From NCBI RefSeq assembly GCF_003324165.1, contig NW_025407830.1:682001-746000 (forward strand): a stretch of 64,000 bases of DNA, read 5' to 3'. Each line of letters starts with the position of its first letter. Position 1 is the first letter of the stretch. The notes under the pieces are model-generated. The model made no database searches. It saw only the letters and a list, made by a program, of their open reading frames with translations, and was not told where the DNA came from. Of this stretch, positions 19,601 to 28,393 are shown in pieces. The position numbers were made by a program, and so were the translations under genes. Source of the stretch: Naegleria lovaniensis. Lineage: Eukaryota > Heterolobosea > Eutetramitea > Acrasida > Naegleriidae.

Positions 19601-19657
19601 GAGCCTCTCAGGATTTGAACCCAAAACCTCCTAAAGGCGGTAATGATGTTTTACGAC
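19601..19657 (-). other. tRNA-like remnant
   Basis: On the minus strand a D-arm-like GTGGCTCTGTCGTAAAACATC is followed about 20 nt later by a T-arm-like GGGTTCAAATCC. These resemble the A and B boxes of RNA polymerase III genes. A canonical anticodon arm does not fold and the acceptor strands do not pair, so this is at most a degraded tRNA or tRNA-derived sequence. Confidence 0.3.
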
Positions 19658-19816
19658 AGAGCCACAGATATTTTCATTTTAAATTTCCTTCTATTATAAT
19701 AGCAAACATTGTACAGCTTTAGGTATTTGGATTTGAGTCGGGACGAGCTACTGAGCACTATGGATCCTGTGAAGTGTTGAAATGCGTTTGGAACGCCTTT
19801 GGGATACTTGGTGCTT

Positions 19817-19905
19817 GAAAAGTTTTTCTCGCTGAACTGTCGGCGAGTTTTGTTCCTGCCGGAATTCTTGGCGAGAAAACGAAAACTCGCCGACTTTTTC
19901 GGCGC
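19817..19905 (-). repeat. Hairpin-rich dispersed repeat, copy 2
   Basis: Contains a perfect 13-bp inverted repeat: GTCGGCGAGTTTT at 19839-19851 and AAAACTCGCCGAC at 19882-19894, with a 30-nt loop. The left part (19817-19851) matches 18296-18328 in direct orientation, and the right part (19856-19905) matches 18306-18354 in reverse complement at roughly 80% by eye. No coding content and no terminal target duplications were recognised. Confidence 0.65.
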
Positions 19906-19993
19906 GGCATTTTTCTCCACGACAAAATATGTAAGGTGTGAAACTGCTGCTCCTCATCACTACTGGAGCATGGTATTATTCTTTGAAATCAGC

Positions 19994-20956
19994 TTAATCC
20001 GTATAGAGTTGACAAGATGGATGATAAATCACTTGCCAATCTCCAACAATGTATTGTCCACTTGGAAGAGGATCATACGAGCGTGGTGGTGTTGCTTTCA
20101 TTGGTGTTTTTTTACAAGTCTTTCGATTTTTCTTTTGATTTGATGCATCTTGATTCCATAACTTGATGTGAGAAGGATCGTTGTACATTTTTAGAGTCAC
20201 AGCACTCTTTTCAATGACATCCTTCTTTTTCATATAACAAATATCAGTTCTCAACAAGTACTTGACTCCAGCTAAAACATCATTTCCCTGATGCAACATT
20301 TCATGGCAGAACACAACAGCACTTCCCATTTCAGGTTTCAATTGAAAAGTTTCTTGCTTGGATTTGGCATCGAAAAATTGAGTCTCACCTCCCTCTTCCA
20401 CATTATTGAGATAGATCAAAACCGTCAAGAAACTCTGTTCCAAATATTGAGCTTGAATTGTTTTTCCATCATTCATCATGGAAAGAATTCTCTTATTGGT
20501 TCCATCAAAATGTTTCAAAAAGTGTTGATTCTTTTCATACTTGTACAATCGGAATTTATCACTGACAGAACACAATTTCCATTCACGAGCCTTCTCAAGG
20601 GTGGAACAAACATCTGCACGATTCACTTCTTCAGGTAAGGCTTTCCAACGAAATTCCAAATTTGGAGGAAGATGATTGGCCATGCGTTTGAAAATAATTT
20701 CGCTAAATTCACGAGAGAATCCGGTCGAGTCTAAAATAATTCTCTGATTATTACGAACATCACTCGCGTGAATTCCACTCCAAACCAACGCATTGGTTCT
20801 TCCGGAACCAGTGATGGGAACTTGTTGGTAAGAAATTTCTTCTCCGTGTTCGATCATTTGGGCGCATTCGGAAGGAGAGAAGAGATTTTTGAAATAAAAG
20901 ATACCTGGTTCAAGTTCTGAAAAGATGACCTTGTGGTTATTATTACTTTCGGTCAT
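19994..20956 (-). CDS. Prolyl 4-hydroxylase-like 2-oxoglutarate/Fe(II) oxygenase
   Basis: 320 residues from the ATG at 20956 (MTESNNNHKVIFSELEPGIF); an in-frame ATG at 20995 would add 13. The C-terminal half is the P4H double-stranded beta-helix: YKYEKNQHFLKHFDGT with iron ligands His and Asp (HFD), VLIYLNNVEEGGETQFF, GSAVVFCHEMLHQGNDVLAG with the distal His, and KYLLRTDICY, whose Lys pairs with 2-oxoglutarate. This is the order seen in prolyl 4-hydroxylases. All ligands are present, so it should be active. There is no signal peptide, which points to a cytosolic enzyme of the PHD/P4H-TM-like class rather than ER collagen hydroxylase. The upstream flank runs into an assembly gap 114 bp before the start, so a longer 5' exon cannot be excluded. 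Confidence 0.82.
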   Translation of the reverse strand: MTESNNNHKVIFSELEPGIFYFKNLFSPSECAQMIEHGEEISYQQVPITGSGRTNALVWSGIHASDVRNNQRIILDSTGFSREFSEIIFKRMANHLPPNLEFRWKALPEEVNRADVCSTLEKAREWKLCSVSDKFRLYKYEKNQHFLKHFDGTNKRILSMMNDGKTIQAQYLEQSFLTVLIYLNNVEEGGETQFFDAKSKQETFQLKPEMGSAVVFCHEMLHQGNDVLAGVKYLLRTDICYMKKKDVIEKSAVTLKMYNDPSHIKLWNQDASNQKKNRKTCKKTPMKATPPRSYDPLPSGQYIVGDWQVIYHPSCQLYTD

Positions 20957-21456
20957 GTTCGAGTGTTGAGTTTTTTTTAATAGATTTTGTTCCATGAAGT
21001 TGTGATCATACTGGAAATGCAACAAATTGCAATTCAGAATGCACCTTATTGTTCCCAACGAGTTCAACANNNNNNNNNNCTCGCTTGAGTCGAATTTGCA
21101 AATCGTCGACTGTGTTGCATGAGACCAAGCCGAAACCTCTCCACGAAACCTCTTGTAATATTCTCATTCATCATTCAAACGAATCCAAATAATAATTATT
21201 GAACAACAATTTGTGCGAGTCTTGACATTTCACGGAAAATAATTTTCATCATCAACATCTTCCGAAAAACCTTCATTCTGTTTTTATTGTTTTTCATTTT
21301 CCAATTTCATCATTGAAAAAAAGATTCAACACAGACACACACTTCATAATATTATTATTAATATTATTATTGTAATCTTATTGCAACAACATTTTGACAC
21401 TTTATTTAACAATATATTTTTTAACAACATCGTAAAACAACAACAACCAACACACT
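20957..21456. promoter_or_regulatory. Divergent intergenic region containing an assembly gap
   Basis: It separates the P4H-like gene (minus) from the second PhyH gene (plus) and should hold both promoters. Ten Ns at 21070-21079 mean the true distance is unknown. The part after the gap is very AT-rich, with ATTATTATTAATATTATTATT near 21350. Confidence 0.6.
21070..21079. other. Assembly gap (10 N)
   Basis: Ten consecutive undetermined bases. The fixed short length suggests a placeholder between contigs, so order or spacing across this point is not proven. Confidence 0.98.
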
Positions 21457-23424
21457 ATGGGACAACATCAAACGACAGAATCGACCACAAGTACTAGCTC
21501 CACTACAAGCACTAGCACTACGACTGATTCGATCACTTCATCTTCGGAACCAAAATCTCCGCCTTCTCCTCCTCCTTCTCCGACCAACAAATTCAAAACT
21601 TCCTTCAAAATGTTCAAATCCTCAAAAAAAAAAGAAACAAACTCCCCTCTTGCTTCCTCTCATTCCCACAATGGAATTTCAGGAATTTCCATGAATAACA
21701 CTGCCATTCCAGCAAGTCTTCCAAAAACGAGTGATGGACTCTATACTCAAAATTTCACATTGGATGAATTGGATGAAATTAAAACATTTTTTGAAAAGTA
21801 TGGTTTTGTCGTGGTTCGGAATGTCTTGTCCGAACAAGAAATTGAGCAAAGTATTGAAGAAATTTGGAGGATTATTGAGGGAACGGATGATTCGACGAAA
21901 TCCATCATTGAAAGTTTGAGACAATTTCATGCAAGTGCGGAATGTGTCAAATCGAATGTAGAATCGAATTCGAATGGGAATTCTAATAGTGGATTTACAC
22001 CGGTGCAGAGAAATGATCCAACGACGTGGCGAGAGGAATGTGGATGGCCAGAGTTTGATAATGTGGGAATTTTGGGAAATCAACCTGCAATGGTAAGTGA
22101 AAGACAAGTAATTATGATCAATTTATTTTATGTTTGTGAAAATTATTATTATTTTTGAATAATCTGTCAACTATTGGAAAAATTGTAAAAATTTTACAAT
22201 CATGGTGAATTTCAAAATTATTTCTACAACAACATAATTTTAAAATTGAAACGGCAACCTGAATTTTGGATTTTATTCTCTTGTCATGATTTTCACAAAC
22301 GTTCGTTTTCGAAATAGGGAATTTGTGCCATGGAAAATCGACAAAATGAAAACATTTACCGAATATTTAATCTTCTCATGAATAATTGTAACAAATTATG
22401 GGTCGGATTCGACACGTACGGTGTCATGAAGCCGACCAAAGATGTTTTATGCAAGGATGGAAAAACTCGAAAAGATTTTCCTCAATACAAAACAAAATCG
22501 AATTGGTTACATTGGAGACTCAATCCCTGGAAACTCTACAAACAATATCAAACACTGAATACGAATTTACAAAAACATTTGAATTCAAGTAGCTTGGATT
22601 TATTACCAAATTTAGGAACACAAAATTCTACATTTTCGGAAATTTCTGGAAGCGGAACTGGAGGATTAATTTCAAGTCCTCTCACTGATCATCATGCCTC
22701 CACTTCGACTTTATCCAATTTTTCAGAACCTTCTCTCAGCAATGGAAAAAATTCTTTAATTTCCATGGAAATTGGAACCTCCTCTGGAAAATCCAAAAAG
22801 AAACCCTCTTCCAAACATTCTCCCTGTGAAAAAGCCATGCATTGCTTAAAGAGTAGCACTCCCAGAAAATTCTTGCTCAATGAAGATTATGGAATTTTTC
22901 CAGTGATGGATCCCAACGCCTACACTTCAAATCCCGCCCATGACTATTTACGCGACGAATGGAAATTACAAGGCTTGATTAATTTTGTGGATTCGCGTGA
23001 GCAGGATGGCGGTCTCATGTTAGTTCCGAGTTTTCACGCGCCCGATAATTTTCTCACGTGGACCAAAGCAACCTATAAACGATTTGGCACACTCACAGAA
23101 CATCAAGAATCGTTCATCAAAGTGCCACTTTCGTATGATTTGTATCCGTATGCAAAAGCAATTTCATTGCCAGCAGGAGCCTTGTTGGTATGGGATTCGC
23201 GCATTCCAACTTGTACCTATCCCAATGACTCGGATCGATTTCATATGGTTCAGTACATTCGAATGTTTAAATGTGAAAAGTATATGGATTCGAGTGTGAT
23301 GGTGAATGAGAATTCAAAAACCAACTTTTTTGAAATGCGAAGACAATTGATTCTTCAACAAATGCCTCGAGAATTTGTGCCGTCGCCTATTGGAAAGAAA
23401 TTATTTGGATTGGAGGAGTGGTGA
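21457..23424 (+). CDS. PhyH-family pseudoenzyme (iron ligands lost)
   Basis: Two exons, 21457..22092 and 22318..23424, encode 580 residues. The 225-nt intron (GTAAGT, AAATAG) is fixed by alignment to the paralogue: GILGNQPAM-GICAMENRQNE equals GILGVPPVFTKQAMENRQNE in length. The N-terminus MGQHQTTE could be myristoylated and is followed by ~80 disordered residues. A Ser-rich insert of about 100 residues splits the fold. The HxD of the paralogue (HFD) is HWR here (277-279), and the distal His of MPHGSAPN is Thr in IPTCTYPN. The Arg two residues after the conserved one is His. With two of three iron ligands gone, it should not bind Fe(II). The rest of the fold, including NFVDSREQDGGLMLVPSF and KLFGLEEW, is intact, so selection for a non-catalytic role is likely. 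Confidence 0.82.
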
Positions 23425-23624
23425 GATGATGAGTACCATACGACATGACCATGGCGATGAGTTTTCAATTTTGTTTTTTTCAATTTTGAAATGTCATTAG
23501 ATTCAATTTTGTACAAACATTTACTTGTATTTTGTAAAATTTCGAGCTCTGTATTACTTGATCAGTTCTGATCCATGAAGAGAACAGGAGAAATTATTAA
23601 ATTCACACACTTGTGGATATATCT

Positions 23625-25306
23625 TTAATCCGTTTTACGATATTGTTTCATGACGGTCGTTTCCAAAACTCCTTTCAATTTGTTGACCATAAATGAGGAA
23701 AATAACACTTTTTCTTCCTTAATCACAAAGCCGTGTTTGGGACCAACACTGGCTGCCTTCACTCGCACATCAACGTCATAGGATGGCAGAGATTCTTTCG
23801 AGTGTTGAACGAGTAATTTAGCAACGTCTGTAAACGTGGCTGATTGAAGCCTGGCATTTTGCATTAACTTGTCAACTTCTAAATTATTCACATCACTGAG
23901 AGCAAAGATATTTCTCAAATATTTGGTATTGTCACTTGGATCCAAAAGTTGAAAATGTTTGTTCACCTTAATATATCCTCTGTCATCCAGAACAGACTCA
24001 AAAACAGATCCTTTTAACATGTCCGTGTTGGGTTTACCTCCGCTACACAAGTAACAAACAGCGCAATCAATTTCTACCTCCTCAGAGCCATCTTGTTGCT
24101 GATTTTTGGTGTCACTGGTCTTGACCACAAGAGTATTTCCATCCTTCTGAGATGTCACTTGTGAATTGAACATGACTTTGAGATTTTTGAATTTTTTGAA
24201 ATCATCTGACACGACCTTGTGTGCCGCTTCTGAAGGTTTCATGAGCATGTCACCTCGTTGGATGAGAATAAATTCTCTCTTTGGGTAAGAAAAGGCTAGG
24301 GAACCAGTAAATTCTACACCAATAAATCCACCACCAATCAATACAATTTTCTTTGTCGAGTCGCTTTTGAGAAGAGGCACGGAAGATTTCACACTTTCTA
24401 ACGAGTAAGGATCTACGTAGTGAATCTTGTTATCTGGATGGTTGTCTTGTGTAAAATCTAATTTGTTTTTCCAAGAAGAGGATCCTGTGGCAATGACCAA
24501 ATATTCAAATTTCAGAAATTTGCAATTTTGTGAAATTTTGTCGTCGACTTGCGTAGAATCCAAAGAGTCAAATTCAAAAGTAGTGTTCGATGTTTCAATG
24601 AATACTCCATTGGGTGTCACATGCCTCACTAAGCCACGAATGAATGTCCCCCTATTTTTCATCACTTCTGAAAGTTGAACAGAAATTTTCTCTGCATGCT
24701 CCTCTTTTTCTAACACAATGGGGTGAGAAGGTTTCAAACTTGAAACGTCATTCTTGTCAATAAGGATAATGTTGAAATATTCGTACAAGTTTTGAGCTAC
24801 AGTGATCTATCATTTACATGTTCATGAATGTGATATTCCAACAATTTTGAATCAATTTCATTTCAACATGTTTGAAAATTCGTTCAGATCGATTTGAGAG
24901 AGCTATCAACAACACTTACTCCTGCATGTCCTCCTCCCAAAATAACCATTCTAGGCAAATACTTTTGTGTAAATTTAAATAACTTTCCATCTCGAATCAT
25001 GTGTTTCTTCTTTCCATCAGAAGTGCAAATGATCATTTCATGTTCAATCATGGAATTCGCAATTTTCTCTGCTCCTTTCTGATCTACTTGACATTCCTTC
25101 TCAATAATCTTCAATAAGGAATCTGCACTGAATACACTCCGGTGTGCCTTTCCAAATAATTTCTTCTCATCCCGATAATTCATTTCCGAGCCCAACGGAT
25201 GTTGTTGAAGCCTTTTAACAAAAGATAACAATTCCAACTTGATCGAATCATTCAGAGCAGAACTCTCTGAAGAAGAAGCAAATTCTGTTAGCCTTTGATA
25301 GCTCAT
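23625..25306 (-). CDS. DEP domain fused to FSP1/AIF-like FAD-dependent oxidoreductase
   Basis: Exon 1 (25306..24920) and exon 2 (24806..23625) join across a 113-nt intron (GTAAGT, GATAG), giving 522 residues. Residues ~20-113 resemble a DEP domain: LFGKAHRSVFSADSLLKIIE, then GAEKIANSMIEHEMIICTSD and DGKLFKF. The oxidoreductase follows: FAD motif MVILGGGHAGITVAQNL, IDKND, VIATGSSSW, the NAD(P)H motif IVLIGGGFIGVEFTGSLA, and ALSDVNNLEVDKLMQNARLQ near the C-terminus. The order matches AIFM2/FSP1 and type II NADH dehydrogenase-like proteins that reduce quinones. DEP domains dock on membranes or G-protein partners, so the fusion may place a quinone reductase at a membrane. The splice rejoins GGGHAG with ITVAQNL inside the FAD motif, which is strong support. 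Confidence 0.83.
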
Positions 25307-25774
25307 GAGGTATTAGGTTATTGAAATGAAATTGTAAATGGAATATTTTTTTTTGTTGATTGTTTGGTGTTGGGTGTCGCACTTTTAAATTCTTGTCTCA
25401 ATGTTAAAAGTGCGCAAGCGCGTAGGATCTTGTGGTCGCGATGAATGGAACACCAACAACACTCGGATGATCATTGAGCATCATGAAGAAAGGAGAGAAT
25501 GTCTTCAATGGACACGAACTGAAATGTCGCTTCCGAAAAGAAAATACGCACGCATGACTTGACAGGTTTTTTCTTCATATTGAGGAATAACACTTGCTAA
25601 GGGTTGTGAAATGACACTTGTCAAAATGTATCTTGTTCTCAGTGAGTTTGAAAGTGAGGCCTCAAAGAATCGCCGAAACCTTTGTTCAATCTTTTGTTAA
25701 AATTCCAATTCAAGAAAATGTAGGTACATCATCTGGCTCTCCAACATTCCCTTCACAAGAAAAACCACAACTTG
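25307..25774. promoter_or_regulatory. Divergent intergenic region
   Basis: About 470 bp between the FAD oxidoreductase start (minus) and the rhodanese start (plus). The ORF at 25618-25890 is not supported. No clear motif beyond AT-rich tracts. Confidence 0.5.
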
Positions 25775-26209
25775 ATGACCACAAATACTACCAACTCAAC
25801 CAACACAAGTACTGCTCCATCTTCTTCCGAGGAACCATCATGGTTCTCCTCTCCTTGGTGGTGGACGTTTGGTTCGGTACCAGAAATTGATTCCGATACA
25901 TTGCATCAGTTGGTACAATCCAAACCCGAGCCTCCTCCTCAAATTATAGATGTAAGGACAGAAACGGAATATCAAGAAGGTCATATTGAAGGCTCTCTGA
26001 ATTGTTCCTTCCTTCCAAATGTTTTTAGTTTTTCATCGAGAATGGAACAGATGAAATTAGATCCTTCACGCCCTGTTTATGCTATATGTTTGAGTGCTCA
26101 TCGGAGCATTGCTGCAGTGAAATGGCTTTCACGGAATGGATATAATGCGTTTCAATTGAAAGGAGGAATGCAAGAATGGAGAAGAATGAATAAGCCGGAA
26201 GTGAAATGA
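25775..26209 (+). CDS. Single-domain rhodanese (sulfurtransferase-like)
   Basis: 144 residues. The rhodanese fold spans about 38-140: IIDVRTETEYQEGHIEGSLN (the DVR and GHIxGA motifs), then the active-site loop AICLSAHRSIAAVKWLSRNG with catalytic Cys and the closing Arg (CxxxxR), and GYNAFQLKGGMQEWRRMN. The six-residue loop CLSAHR fits a sulfurtransferase loop rather than the longer Cdc25-type loop. The N-terminal 25 residues are Thr/Ser-rich. The ATG at 25775 directly follows an in-frame TTG and is the first ATG of the frame. Likely roles are sulfur transfer, thiol redox or cyanide handling. Confidence 0.83.
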   Translation: MTTNTTNSTNTSTAPSSSEEPSWFSSPWWWTFGSVPEIDSDTLHQLVQSKPEPPPQIIDVRTETEYQEGHIEGSLNCSFLPNVFSFSSRMEQMKLDPSRPVYAICLSAHRSIAAVKWLSRNGYNAFQLKGGMQEWRRMNKPEVK

Positions 26210-26400
26210 ATTTCAATAGGCTTGTTTAAATATTATAAAAATTAAATGAAATTAAAAACATGTTGTAAATTATAATATTTCAATATTTCTTAGTCTTGCC
26301 CTCTCTCATCTCGTCGGAAGATGCCACTGTTGATTTTGATGGAATTATTTTGATTGGATTTATTAGCCAAGTTTTTTGAAGGTTAATTCAACATTGAAAA

Positions 26401-27012
26401 ATGAGTCAACAAGCCTCATCGGCATCATCATCGGGAAACAATGAAGAGTCGAAAGAAACACGAGTTTCGATAGAACACGATCAAATTCGTAGAGATATGA
26501 TTGCTGCTGCTTTATTAGGACCGTGCAAAGCAATTAATCGTGAATTATTGAGATTGAGAACGGTTCAGACCGTGAGCACGGTTCAAATGGAAGCTACCGA
26601 ACAACAATTGTGGAAATGTGTTGAAAATTTTGCTCAACACTTTGCAGAGAATGAAGGTGTTTGGGGAAGTGCCATGATTGTTACTCCAACACAACAACCA
26701 ATACAGGACGAAGCAACAACACCAACTCCAATGGGTCCACCTCCAATTGTCGGAGGCAATGTTGGTGATATTTATTATTTTGAAAGAACGTCAGGAAAAG
26801 TACAATGGGATAGACCTTCCATGTTGGACAAATTGATTCGAGAAGGAAAGGTTGCTAGAGACCAAACAGAACCAATTCATGACTGCGAATTTTTACAAAC
26901 AAACTTTTTCATTTGCTTACGTAGTACTAGGGCTGAGAGAAGTGGATGCTCTTTTGAACATGACAAGTTGTTACGTTGTATGAGAGCAAAAGTTCTCGGA
27001 AATAAGAAGTAA
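26401..27012 (+). CDS. Twin CX9C (CHCH) protein with WW-like segment
   Basis: 203 residues. The C-terminal part has two CX9C motifs, CEFLQTNFFIC and CSFEHDKLLRC, spaced like a CHCH coiled-coil-helix pair. Such proteins are oxidised by Mia40 in the mitochondrial intermembrane space. Just before it, GDIYYFERTSGKVQWDRPS matches the second half of a WW domain (YYxNxxTGxxxWxxP), though the first Trp is not evident. The N-terminus is acidic and Ser-rich, with a helical segment. The WW-like part is less certain than the CHCH pair. Role unknown; CHCH proteins assemble respiratory complexes or scaffold cristae. The A-rich start ACATTGAAAAATG is typical for the window. Confidence 0.72.
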   Translation: MSQQASSASSSGNNEESKETRVSIEHDQIRRDMIAAALLGPCKAINRELLRLRTVQTVSTVQMEATEQQLWKCVENFAQHFAENEGVWGSAMIVTPTQQPIQDEATTPTPMGPPPIVGGNVGDIYYFERTSGKVQWDRPSMLDKLIREGKVARDQTEPIHDCEFLQTNFFICLRSTRAERSGCSFEHDKLLRCMRAKVLGNKK

Positions 27013-27368
27013 TGTATAATTTGAGTGAGGGAATGTGCATGAAATTGATTTATATGGATTTATTGGGTGGAATATTTTGAATGAATTTGGATGTATCAAT
27101 CACTCATATTCTTAGTTGTAGTAAGGCAGCAAGTCATCCACTCAAAACAAACTGTCATTCGTCCTCTATCAGTAATTTTTATGAACTCGGATAAATTTCA
27201 TGTTCATGAAATTCATTCATGTTCACACGACATGCATGCCTGAATTCCTTCTTCTTCCAATTTCTCATCAAACACTAATATTTACCATCATCCAATTACT
27301 TTCTACTCTTCTCGTTTCATTCCCAATAAAAACCATCCCTTCTTTTGAACGATTAATCTCAAAAAAAA
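27013..27368. other. Intergenic spacer
   Basis: About 355 bp between two plus-strand genes. The ORF at 27200-27469 overlaps the next gene in another frame and is not supported. Confidence 0.5.
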
Positions 27369-28019
27369 ATGTTTCAAAACCGCTCAATCAATCGTCTTCC
27401 TCGAATTGTAAGAACCCTTCTCGTAATTGTATTATTCGTGTTCGGATTGAACATGATCATGTGCAGTAGTACAAGTAGTAGTTCAATTGAACTCGTTCGC
27501 TCATTAGTACCAACGCCACGACAAGCCTCGAACGAATCCATTATTGTATCATTACGATTGGGAGAAAAAGTAGTTGGCAATGTATCTCCACAACCTCCAG
27601 ACACACCACCACACGTGTATTATCGAGTACAGTTACCTGTAAATAAGTATTTGGATGTTGCTGCCACCGTCCGATATGGACCTGCAACCATGTACATTAA
27701 AATAGATGATGGACCAACTTCTTCTGATTTTGATTATAAACTAGCAATGAGTAATTTACAGAAGGAGATGAAACATGAATATTATAGAAATGGAAAGGAT
27801 GAGACTCAGGAATATTATATTGGATTTTTGGGAGATGCTGAATATACATTCATTGTCAAAATTGTGGATAGTCCTGTAAACAGTGGAGAAGTATCTGGAT
27901 TGATAGCTGGATTGATTATTTCATTGATATTATTGGCATTGGCTGTGATTGCAATAATTGCTGGAGGAATTGTGTGGTATCGACAGAGAAAGAATTATGC
28001 ATCTGCAAGAATGGTTTAA
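27369..28019 (+). CDS. Type I single-pass membrane protein, unknown family
   Basis: 216 residues. An N-terminal hydrophobic stretch (LLVIVLFVFGLNMIMC, about 17-32) acts as signal peptide. The middle (35-170) is a beta-rich ectodomain-like region with an N-glycosylation sequon (NES), and a transmembrane helix (about 177-203, ISLILLALAVIAIIAGGIVW) precedes a short basic cytosolic tail RQRKNYASARMV. The ectodomain segment VYYRVQLPVNKYLDVAATV resembles beta-sandwich domains but no family is certain. Surface or endosomal location is likely. It is followed by another secretory-pathway gene on the same strand. Confidence 0.7.
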   Translation: MFQNRSINRLPRIVRTLLVIVLFVFGLNMIMCSSTSSSSIELVRSLVPTPRQASNESIIVSLRLGEKVVGNVSPQPPDTPPHVYYRVQLPVNKYLDVAATVRYGPATMYIKIDDGPTSSDFDYKLAMSNLQKEMKHEYYRNGKDETQEYYIGFLGDAEYTFIVKIVDSPVNSGEVSGLIAGLIISLILLALAVIAIIAGGIVWYRQRKNYASARMV

Positions 28020-28393
28020 GGAAAAAGATGAATTGATTTTACCTTTTCGAGGAGATGATATCACAAGGCATTCCTCTCAACTTATTGTTGAAAATATACA
28101 TTCCTTGTGTTGTTGAATGACATGGTATTGAAACACACAATTGTAAATTCCATTAATTTATACACTTCATGCAACTCATTGACGAAAGGAAATTATTCTT
28201 TTTCAAAAATCTTGTTCCTTACATTTTCCAATTTATTCCCATATAAGAAAAACACCAAATTCAGATGCTCACAATCATACAACAGCGAGAGGATAACTTC
28301 ATCTCTGCAACTCTTAAAAGTTTTGACTCATGCTTCACATACTAGTCAAACATAACAAAAAAACAAAGTAATCTCTTGAAATTGAATTCCAAC
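28020..28393. other. Intergenic spacer
   Basis: About 370 bp between two plus-strand secretory genes. An ORF at 28107-28355 has no recognisable features. Confidence 0.5.

Larger units (their letters stand above)
17295..19993. other. Gene-poor interval (about 2.7 kb)
   Basis: The longest non-coding stretch in an otherwise dense window. ORFs here (for example 17472-17750 plus and 18287-18625 minus) are short and lack domains, splice partners or the A-rich start context. It contains a hairpin repeat in two copies (18292-18354 and 19817-19905), a 9-bp inverted repeat (18117-18163) and a tRNA-like remnant (19601-19657). Transcription of non-coding RNA cannot be judged. Confidence 0.6.
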
